Below, one piece after another: positions 46,925-58,664 of a stretch of DNA of 64,000 nt (positions within the stretch are counted from its first letter, which is position 1; each line of letters opens with the position of its first letter). The translations under genes were made by a program, and so were the position numbers. The notes under the pieces are model-generated. The model did not search any database and was not told the origin of the DNA. It saw only the letters and a list, made by a program, of their open reading frames with translations. The DNA comes from Bombus terrestris (lineage: Eukaryota; Arthropoda; Insecta; Hymenoptera; Apidae): contig NW_025963562.1 in the NCBI RefSeq assembly GCF_910591885.1, positions 1,302,001 through 1,366,000 on the forward strand, given 5' to 3'.

Positions 46925-49900
46925 GTATAAAACATCGTACGTCATATAGTGATGCGATATAACGTTACACGTAATAACGTAATAGTATATAACGTTTAAC
47001 GTCATAACGTAATAGTATATAACGTTGTACGTCATATAGTGGTGCAATATAACGTTATAGGTCCTATAGTGATGGAATATAACGTTATACATTATAACGT
47101 AATAGTATATAACGTTATACGTTATAACCTAATAGCATATAACGTTACACGTCATATAGTGATGCGATATAACGTTATAGGCAATATATAACGTTAAGCA
47201 ATATATCGTCATATAGTGATGCAATATAATGTTATGCCTCATATTGTGATGCGATATAATTTTATATGTTATAACATAATTGTATTCAACGCGATACGTC
47301 ATAACGTAATAGTATATAACGTTATACGTCATATAGTGATGCAATATATCGTTATACGACCGAAAGAGAGGCAATAAAACGTTATACGTCATATAGTGAT
47401 GCGATATAACGTTATACGTCATAACGTAATAGTATATAACGCTATACGTAATAACGTAATAGTATATAACGCTATACGTCATATAGTGGTGCACTATAAC
47501 GTTATAGGTCCTACAGTGATGGAATATAACGTTATACGTCATATAGTGGTGCAATATAACGTTAAACGTTATAACGTAATAGTATAAAACATCGTACGTC
47601 ATATAGTGATGCGACATAACGTTAAACGTAATAACGTAATGGTATATAACGCTTTACGTCATATAGTAGTGCACTATAACGTTATAGGTCCTACAGTGAT
47701 GGAATATAACGTTATACATTATAACGTAATAGTATATAACGTTATACGCCATATAGTGATGCAATATATCGTTATACGTCCTATAGTTATGCAATACAAC
47801 GTTATACCTTGTAACCTAATACCATATGACGTTATTCCTTATAATGTAATAGTATATAACGTTATACGTCATATAGTGATGCGATATAACGTTATAGGTC
47901 CTATAGTGATGGAATATAACGTTATAGGTCGTATAGAGATGGAATACAACGTTATAGTATATAACGTAATAGTATATAACGTTATAACTTATAACGTAAT
48001 AGTATATAACGTTATAGGTCATATAGTGGTGCAATATAGCGTTACAGGACCTATAGTGATGGAATATAACGTTATACATTATAACGTACTAGTTTATAAC
48101 TTTATACGCCATATAGTGTTGCAATATATCGTTATAGGTCCAATAGAGATGCAATATAACGATATACGCCATATAGTGATGGAATATAACGTTATACACT
48201 ATAACGTAATAGTTTATAACTTTATAAGCCATATAGTGATGCAATATATCTTTATACGTCATATAGAGATGCACTAGAACGATATACGCCATATAGTGAT
48301 GGAATATAACGTTATTCATTATAACGTAATAGTTTATAAGTTTATACGCCATATAGTGATGCAATATATCGTTATACGTCCTATAGTGATGCAATATATC
48401 GTTATACGTCCTACAGTTATGCAATACAACGTTATTCCTTATAACCTAACAGTATATGACGTTATACCTTATAACGTAATAGTATATAACGTTATCCGTC
48501 AAAACGTAATAGTATATAACGTTATACGTCATATAGAGGTGCAATGTAACGTTATACGTTATAACGTAATAGTATAAAACATCGTACGTCATGTAGTGAT
48601 GAGATATAACGTTATACGTTATAACGTAATAGTATATAACGTTATACGTCATAACGTAATAGTATATAACGTTATACGTCATATAGTGGTGCAATATAAC
48701 GTTATAGGTCCTATAGTGATGGAATATAACGTTATACATTATAACGTAATAGTATATAACGTTATACGTTATAACCTAATAGCATATAACGTTACACGTC
48801 ATATAGTGATGCGATATAACGTTATAGGCAATATATAACGTTAAGCAATATATCGTCATATAGTGATGCAATATAATGTTATGCCTCATATTGTGATGCG
48901 ATATAATTTTATATGTTATAACATAATTGTATTCAACGCGATACGTCATAACGTAATAGTATATAACGTTATACGTCATATAGTGATGCAATATATCGTT
49001 ATACGACCGAAAGAGAGGCAATAAAACGTTATACGTCATATAGTGATGCGATATAACGTTATACGTCATAACGTAATAGTATATAACGCTATACGTAATA
49101 ACGTAATAGTATATAACGCTATACGTCATATAGTTGTGCACTATAACGTTATAGGTCCTACAGTGATGGAATATAACGTTATACGTCATATAGTGGTGCA
49201 ATATAACGTTAAACGTTATAACGTAATAGTATAAAACATCGTACGTCATATAGTGATGCGACATAACGTTAAACGTAATAACGTAATGGTATATAACGCT
49301 TTACGTCATATAGTAGTGCACTATAACGTTATAGGTCCTACAGTGATGGAATATAACGTTATACATTATAACGTAATAGTATATAACGTTATACGCCATA
49401 TAGTGATGCAATATATCGTTATACGTCCTATAGTTATGCAATACAACGTTATACCTTGTAACCTAATACCATATGACGTTATTCCTTATAATGTAATAGT
49501 ATATAACGTTATACGTCATATAGTGATGCGATATAACGTTATAGGTCCTATAGTGATGGAATATAACGTTATAGGTCGTATAGAGATGGAATACAACGTT
49601 ATAGTATATAACGTAATAGTATATAACGTTATAACTTATAACGTAATAGTATATAACGTTATAGGTCATATAGTGGTGCAATATAGCGTTACAGGACCTA
49701 TAGTGATGGAATATAACGTTATACATTATAACGTACTAGTTTATAACTTTATACGCCATATAGTGTTGCAATATATCGTTATAGGTCCAATAGAGATGCA
49801 ATATAACGATATACGCCATATAGTGATGGAATATAACGTTATACACTATAACGTAATAGTTTATAACTTTATACGCCATATAGTGATGCAATATATCTTT

Positions 49901-50218
49901 ATACGTCATATAGAGATGCACTAGAACGATATACGCCATATAGTGATGGAATATAACGTTATTCATTATAACGTAATAGTTTATAAGTTTATACGCCATA
50001 TAGTGATGCAATATATCGTTATACGTCCTATAGTGATGCAATATATCGTTATACGTCCTACAGTTATGCAATACAACGTTATTCCTTATAACCTAACAGT
50101 ATATGACGTTATACCTTATAACGTAATAGTATATAACGTTATCCGTCAAAACGTAATAGTATATAACGTTATACGTCATATAGAGGTGCAATGTAACGTT
50201 AAACGTTATAACGTAATA
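46925..50218. repeat. Tandem duplication of a 1,647-bp module
   Basis: J boxes at 46,925, 48,572 and 50,219 are exactly 1,647 bp apart, and all internal landmarks repeat with that spacing: 27-bp monomer 47,180/48,827; K 47,359/49,006; J 47,582/49,229; tetramer arrays 48,052/49,699. 1,647 equals 55 monomers minus 3 bp. B1b has one copy of 1,677 bp. Copy 2 starts with GTAGTGATGAG, as after J at 27,059 and 50,219, then merges into the copy 1 pattern. That chimera is what unequal exchange between neighbouring J contexts would give, with the breakpoint at about 48,600-48,700. Confidence 0.9.
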
Positions 50219-51531
50219 GTATAAAACATCGTACGTCATGTAGTGATGAGATATAACGTTATACGTAATAACGTAATAGTATATAACGTTATACGACATA
50301 TAGTGGTGCACTATAACGTTATAGGTCCTACAGTGATGGAATATAACGTTGTACATTATAACGTAATAGTATATAACGCTATACGTCATATAGAGACGCA
50401 ATATAACGATATACGCCCTATAGTGATGGAATATAACGTTATACATTATAACGTAATAGTGTATAAGTTTATACGCCATATAGTGATGCAATATAACGTT
50501 ATACGTCCTATAGTGATGCAATACAACGTTATACGTCATAACATAATAGTATATAACGTTATGCGTCATAGAGTGATGCAATATATCGTTATACGTCATA
50601 TAGTGATGCGATATAACGTTATACCATATAACCTAATAGTATATAACGACATAACCTAATAGAATATAACGTTATAGGTTATAACGTAATAGTATATAAC
50701 GTTATACGTCATATAGTGATGCAATATATCGTTATACGTCCTATAGATATGCAATACAACGTTATATCTTATAACCTTACAGTATATGACGTTATACATT
50801 ATAACGTAGCAGTATATAACGTTATACGTCATAACGTAATAGTATATAACGTTATACGTTATAACGTAGTAGTATATAACGTTATACGTTATAACGTAAT
50901 AGTATATAACGTTATACGTCATATAGTGATGCAATATATCGTTATACGTCATATAGTGATGCAATATAACGTTATACCTCATATTGTGATGCGATATACA
51001 TTTATACGTTATAACATAATTGTATATAACGTGATACGTCATAACGTAATAGTATATAACGTTATACGTCATATAGTGATGCAATATATCGTTATACGAC
51101 CGAAAGAGAGGCAATAAAACGTTATATGTCATATAGTGATTCGATATAACGTTATACCATATAACCTAATAGTATATAAAGTTATACGACATAACGTAAT
51201 AGAATATAACGATATACGTAATAACGTAATAGTATATAACGCTATACGTCATATAGTGGTGCACTATAACGTTATAGGTCCTACAGTGATGGAATATAAC
51301 GTTATACAATATAACGTAATAGTATATAACGTTATACGTCATAACGTAATAGTATATAACGTTATAGGCCTTATAGTGATGGCATATAACGTTATACATT
51401 ATGAGGTAATAGTATATAACGTTTTACGTCATAACGTAATAGTATATAACGTTATACGTCATAACGTAATAGTATATAACGTTATGCATCATATAGTAAT
51501 GCAATATAACGCTAAACGTTATAACGTAATA

Positions 51532-52071
51532 GTATAAAACATCGTACGTCATATAGTGTTGCGATATAACGTTATACGTAATAACGTAATAGTATATAAC
51601 GTTTTACGTCATAACGTAATAGTATATAACGTTGTACGTCATATAGTGGTGCAATATAACGTTATAGGTCTCATAGTGATGGAATATAACGTTATACATT
51701 ATAACGTAATAGTATATAACGTTATACGTCATAACGTAATAGTATATAACGTTATAGGTCATATGGTGGTGCAATATAACGTTAAACGTTATAACGTAAT
51801 AGTATAAAACATCGTACGTCATATAGTGTTGCGATATAACGTTATACGTAATAACGTAATAGTATATAACGTTTTACGTCATAACGTAATAGTATATAAC
51901 GTTGTACGTCATATAGTGGTGCAATATAACGTTATAGGTCTCATAGTGATGGAATATAACGTTATACATTATAACGTAATAGTATATAACGTTATACGTC
52001 ATAACGTAATAGTATATAACGTTATAGGTCATATGGTGGTGCAATATAACGTTAAACGTTATAACGTAATA
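51532..52071. repeat. Two tandem 270-bp J modules, B2b
   Basis: J boxes at 51,532, 51,802 and 52,072, spaced 270 bp, match 28,372, 28,642 and 28,912 at an offset of 23,160 bp. The next J (52,283) is 211 bp on, as in B1b, even though by then the array has crossed into U. Confidence 0.87.
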
Positions 52072-52236
52072 GTATAAAACATCGTACGTCATATAGTGAT
52101 GCGATATAGCGTTATACGTAATAACGTAATAGTATATAACGTTATACGTCATATAGTGGTTGCAATATAACGTTATAGGTCCTATAGTGATGGAATATAA
52201 CGTTATACATTATAACGTACTAGTATATAACGTTAT

Positions 52237-52256
52237 GCATCATATAGTAATGCAAT
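52237..52256. other. B-to-U junction bracketed to about 19 bp
   Basis: G at 52,237 (TTATGCATC) is B-type; U has A there. T at 52,256 (ATGCAATATAACG) is U-type; B has C. The exchange therefore lies inside the shared block CATCATATAGTAATGCAA. Downstream the array follows U1 at an offset of 51,665 bp. The site sits about 30-50 bp upstream of a J box (52,283). Confidence 0.85.
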
Positions 52257-55200
52257 ATAACGTTAAACGCTATAACGTAATAGTATAAAACATCGTACGT
52301 CATATAGTGATGCGATATAACGTTATACCATATAACCTAATAGTATATAACGACATAACGTAATAGAATATAACGTTATAGGTTATAACGTAATAGTATA
52401 TAACGTTATACGTCATATAGTGATGCAATATATCGTTATACGTCATATAGTGAGGAGATTAAACGTTATAGGTCCTATAGTGATGGAATATAACTATATA
52501 CATTCTAACGTAATAGCATATAACGTTATACGTCATATTGTGATGCAATATATCGTTATACGTCCTATAGATATGCAATACAACGTTATACCTTATAACC
52601 TAACAGTATATGACGTTATACATTATAACGTAATAGTATATAACGATATACGTCATAACGTAATAGTATATAACGTTATACGTTATAACGTAATAGTATA
52701 TAACGTTATACGTTATAACGTAATAGTATATAACGTTATACGTCAAATAGTGATGCAATATATCGTTATACGTCATATAGTGATGCAATATAACGTTATA
52801 CCTCATATTGTGATGCGATATACCTTTATACGTTATAACATAATTGTACATAACGTGATACGTCATAACGCAATAGTATATAACGTTATACGTCATATAG
52901 TGAAGCAATATATCGTTATACGACCGAAAGAGAGGCAATAAAACGTTATACGTCATATAGTGATGCGATATAACGTTATACGTAATAACGTAATAGTATA
53001 TAACCTTATACGCAATATTGTGATGCAATATATCGTTATACGGCCTATATTTATGCAATACAACGTTATACCTTATAACCTAACAGTATATGACGTTATA
53101 CCTTATAACGTAATAGTATATAACGTTATACCTCATAACGTAATAGTATATGACGTTATACGTCATATAGTGGTGCAATATAGCGTTACAGGTCCTATAG
53201 TGATGGAATATAACGTTATACTTTATAACGTAATAGTTTATATCTTTATACGCCATATAGTGTTGCAATATGTCGTTATACGTTCAATAGAGATGCAATA
53301 TAACGATATACGCCATATAGTGATGGAATATAACGTTATACATTATAACGTAATAGTTTATAACTTTATACGCCATATAGTGATGCAATATATCGTTATA
53401 CGTCATATAGAGATGCAATAGAACGATATACGCCACATAGTGATGGAATATAACGTTATACATTATAACGTAATAGCTTATAAGTTTATACGCCATATAG
53501 TGATGCAATATATCGTTATACGTCCTATAGTTATGCAATACAACGTTATACCTTATAACCTAACAGTATATGACGTTATAACTTATAACGTAATAGTATA
53601 TAACGTTATACGTAATAACGTAATAGTATATAACGTTATACGTCATATAGAGGTGCAATATAACGTTATAGGTCTTATAGTGATGGAATATAACGTTATA
53701 CATTATAACGTAATAGTATATAACGTTATACGTCATAACGTAATAGTATATGACGTTATACGTCATAACGTAATAGTATATAACGTTATACATCATATAG
53801 TAATGCAGTATAACGTTAAACGTTATAACGTAATAGTATAAAACATCGTACGTCATATAGTGATGCGATATAACGTTATACCATATAACCTAATAGTATA
53901 TAACGACATAACGTAATAGTATATAACGTTATACGTTATAACGTAATAGTATATAACGTTATACGTCATATAGTGATGCAATATATCGTTATACGACCGA
54001 AAGAGAGGCAATAAAACGTTATACGTCATATAGTGATGCGATATAACGTTATACGTAATAACGTAATAGTATATGACCTTATACGCAATATTGTGATGCA
54101 ATATATCGTTATACGGCCTATAGTTATGCAATACAACGTTATACCTTATAACCTTACAGTACATGACGTTATACCTTATAACGTAATAGTATACAACGTT
54201 ATACGTCATAACGTAATTGTATATAACGTTATACGTAATAACGTAATAGTGTATAACGTTATACGCCATATTGTGATGCAATATATCGTTATTAGTCCTA
54301 TAGATATGCAATACAACGTTATACCTTATAATCTAATAGTATATGACGTTATACCTTATAACGTAATAGTATATAACGTAATACGTCATAACGTAATAGT
54401 ATATAACGTTATACGTCACATAGTGATGCAATATATCGTTATACGTCATATAGTGATGCAATATAATGTTATACCTCATATTGTGATGCGATATAATTTT
54501 ATACGTTATAACGTAATAGTATGTAACGTTATACGTAATAACGTAATAGTATATAACGTTATACGTCATATAGAGATGCAATGTAACGTTAAACGTTATA
54601 ACGTAATAGTATAAAACATCGTACGTCATATAGTGATGCGATATAACGTTATATGTAATAACGTAATGGTATATAACGCTATACGTCATATAGTGGTGCA
54701 CTATAACGTTATAGGTCCTACAGTGATGGAATATAACGTTATACATTATAACGTAATAGTTTATAACGTTATACGCCATATAGTGATGCAATATATCGTT
54801 ATACGTCCTATAGATATGCAATACAACGTTATGCCTTATGACCTAATAGTATATGACGTTATACCTTATAATGTAATAGTATATAACGTTATACGTCATA
54901 TAGTGGTGCAATATAAAGTTATAGGTCTTATAGTGACGGCATATAACGTTATACATTATAACGTAATAGTATATAACGTTTTACGTCATAACGTAATAGT
55001 ATATGACTTTATACGTCATAACTTAATAGTATATAACGTTATACGTCATATAGTGGTGCAATATAACGTTATAGGTCTTATAGTGATGGAATATAACGTT
55101 ATACATTATAACGAAATAGTATATAAAGTTATACGTCATAACGTAATAGTATATAACGTTATAGGTCATATAGTGTTGAAATATAACGCTATAGGTCTCA

Positions 55201-58200
55201 CAGTGATGGAAAATAACGTTATACATTATAACGTAATAGTATATAACGTTATACGTCATATAGTGGTGCAATATAACGTTATAGGTCCTATAGTGATGGA
55301 ATATAACGTTATACATTATAACGTAATAGTATATAACGTTATACATCATAACGTAATAGTATATAACGTTATACGTCATATAGTGGTGCAATATAACGTT
55401 ATAGGTCCTATAGTGATGGAATATAACGTTATACATTATAACGTAATAGTATGCAACGTTATACGTAATAACGTAATAGTATATAACGTTATACGTCATA
55501 TAGAGATGCAATGTAACGTTAAACGTTATAACGTAATAGTATAAAACATCGTACGTCATATAGTGATGCGATATAACGTTATATGTAATGACGTAATGGT
55601 ATATAACGCTATACGTCATATAGTGGTGCACTATAACGTTATAGGTCCTACAGTGATGGAATATAACGTTATACATTATAACGTAATAGTTTATAACGTT
55701 ATACGCCATATAGTGATGCAATATATCGTTATACGTCCTATAGATATGCAATACAACGTTATGCCTTATAACCTAATAGTATATGACGTTATACCTTATA
55801 ATGTAATAGTATATAACGTTATACGTCATATAGTGGTGCAATATAAAGTTATAGGTCTTATAGTGACGGCATATAACGTTATACATTATAACGTAATAGT
55901 ATATAACGTTTTACGTCATAACGTAATAGTATATGACTTTATACGTCATAACTTAATAGTATATAACGTTATACGTCATATAGTGGTGCAATATAACGTT
56001 ATAGGTCTTATAGTGATGGAATATAACGTTATACATTATAACGAAATAGTATATAAAGTTATACGTCATAACGTAATAGTATATAACGTTATAGGTCATA
56101 TAGTGGTGCAATATAACGCTATAGGTCTCATAGTGATGGAATATAACGTTATATATTATAACGTAATAGTATATAACGTTATACGTCATATAGTGGTGCA
56201 ATATAACGTTATAGGTCCTATAGTGATGGAATATAACGTTATACATTATAACCTAATAGTATAGAACGTTATACGTCATAACGTAATAGTATATAACGTT
56301 ATACGTCATATTGTGGTGCAATATAACGTTATAGGCCTTATAGTGATGGCATATAACGTTATACATTATAACGTAATAGTATATAACGTTATACGTCATA
56401 ACGTAATAGTATATAACGTTATACGTCATAACGTAATAGTATATAACGTTATACGTCATATAGTGGTGCAATATAACATTATAGGTCTTATAGTGATGGC
56501 ATATAACGTTATACATTATAACGTAATAGTATATAACGTTTTACGTCATAACGTAATAGTATATAACGTTATACGTCATAACTTAATAGTATATAACGTT
56601 ATACGTCATATAGTGTTGCAATATAACGTTAGAGGTCTTATAGTGATGGAATGTAACGTTATACATTATAACGTAATAGTATATAACGTTATACGTCATA
56701 ACGTAATAGTACATAACGCTATACGTCATAACGTAATAGTATATAACGTTATAGTACATATAGTGGTGCAATATAACGTTATAGGTCTCATAGTGATGGA
56801 AAATAACGTTATACATTATAACGTAATAGTATATAACGTTATACGTCATATAGTGGTGCAATATAACGTTATAGGTCTTATAGTGACGGCATATAACGTT
56901 ATACATTATAACGTAATAGTATATAACGTTATACATCATAACGTCATAGTATATAACGTTATACGTCATAACGTAATAGTATATAACGTTATGCATCATA
57001 TAGTAATGCAATATAACGCTAAACGTTATAACGTAATAGTATAAAACATCGTACGTCATATAGTGTTGCGATATAACGTTTTACGTAATAACGTAATAGT
57101 ATATAACGTTTTACGTCATAACGTAATAGTATATAACGTTATACGTTATAACGTAATAGTATATAACGTTATACGTCATATAGTGATGCAATATATCGTT
57201 ATACGTCCTACAGATATGCAATACAACGTTATGCCTTATAACCTAATAGTATATGACGTTATACCTTATAATGTAATAGGATATAACGTTATACGTCAAA
57301 ACGTAATAGCATATAACGTTATACGTCAAATAGAGATGCAATGTAACGTTAAACGTTATAACGTAATAGTATAAAACATCGTACGTCATATAGTGATGCG
57401 ATATAACGTTATATGTAATGACGTAATGGTATATAACGCTATACGTCATATAGTGGGGCACTATAACGTTATAGGTCCTACAGTGATGGAATATAACGTT
57501 ATACATTATAACGTAATAGTTTATAACGTTATACGCCATATAGTGATGCAATATATCGTTATACGTCCTACAGTTATGCAATACAACGTTATACCTTATA
57601 ACCTATTAGTATATGACGTTATACCTTATAATGTAATAGGATATAACGTTATACGTCATATAGTGATGCAATATATCGTTATACGTCATATAGTGATGCG
57701 ATATAACGTTATAGGTCCTATAGTGATGGAATATAACGTTATACATTATAACGTAATAGTTTATAAGTTTATACGCCATATAGTGATGCAATATATCGTT
57801 ATACGTCCTATAGTGATGCAATATATCTTTATACGTCGTATAGTCATGCAATACAACGTTATACCTTATAACCTAACAGTATATGACGTTATACCTTATA
57901 ACGTAATAGTATATAACGTTATACGTAATAACGTAATAGTATATAACGTTATACATCACATAGTAATGCAATATAACGTTAAACGTTATAACGTAATAGT
58001 ATATAACGTTATACGTCATATAGTGATGCAATATATCGTTATACGTCATATAGTGAGGAGATTAAACGTTATAGGTCCTATAGTGATGGAATATAACTAT
58101 ATACATTCTAACGTAATAGCATATAACGTTATACGTCATATTGTGATGCAATATATCGTTATACGTCCTATAGATATGCAATACAACGTTATACCTTATA

Positions 58201-58664
58201 ACCTAACAGTATATGACGTTATACATTATAACGTAATAGTATATAACGTTATACCTCAGAACGTAATAGTATATGACGTTATACGTCATATAGTGGTGCA
58301 ATATAGCGTTACAGGTCCTATAGTGATGGAATATAACGTTATACTTTATAACGTAATAGTTTATAACTTTATACGCCATATAGTGTTGCAATATATCGTT
58401 ATACGTTCAATAGAGATGCAATATAACGATATACGCCATATAGTGATGGAATATAACGTTATACATTATAACGTAATAGTTTATAACTTTATACGCCATA
58501 TAGTGATGCAATATATCGTTATACGTCATATAGAGATGCAATAGAACGATATACGCCACATAGTGATGGAATATAACGTTATACATTATAACGTAATAGT
58601 TTATAAGTTTATACGCCATATAGTGATGCAATATATCGTTATACGTCCTATAGTTATGCAATAC
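52238..58664. repeat. 7.0-kb HOR unit U, copy 3 (5'-truncated, type a)
   Basis: Matches U1 bases 573-6999 at 51,665 bp offset with no net length change. J at 52,283, 53,836, 54,609, 55,539, 57,039, 57,369; K at 52,923, 53,996; G at 52,449 and 58,052; 7-bp deletions at 52,349 and 53,902. It shares with U1 the GGTCTCATAGTG state near 56,125, where U2 and U4 have CACAGTG. Private differences include ACCTATTAG near 57,601 and a TAG-bearing ATGCAATAGAACG near 58,540, where U1 has ATGCAATATAACG. Confidence 0.91.

Larger units (their letters stand above)
16349..48855 (+). repeat. 27-bp aberrant monomer, 5 copies, B only
   Basis: GCAATATATAACGTTAAGC followed by AATATATCGTCATAT gives a 27-bp instead of a 30-bp repeat. 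Starts at 16349, 25637, 37531, 47180 and 48827. It explains why the enclosing modules measure 3 bp less than a multiple of 30. Confidence 0.82.
15967..52166 (+). repeat. 1-bp insertion marker (GTGGTTGCAAT), 8 copies, B only
   Basis: One T is added to the usual GTGGTGCAAT. Starts: 15967, 19378, 25255, 28996, 37149, 40560, 46167, 52156. Shared by B1 and B2, so it predates their duplication. Confidence 0.85.
41751..52237. repeat. HOR segment B2b
   Basis: Copy of B1b at 21,182 bp offset from 41,751 to about 46,000. A divergent patch follows (46,003-46,924), then a duplicated 1,647-bp module (46,925-50,218), then homology to 27,059-29,080 at 23,160 bp. Landmarks: K at 41,843, 42,380, 47,359, 49,006, 51,099; R at 43,188, 44,208, 45,018, 45,798; 27-bp monomers at 47,180 and 48,827. 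The composite patch present at the end of B1b is missing; B2b ends at an exchange into U instead. Confidence 0.87.
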
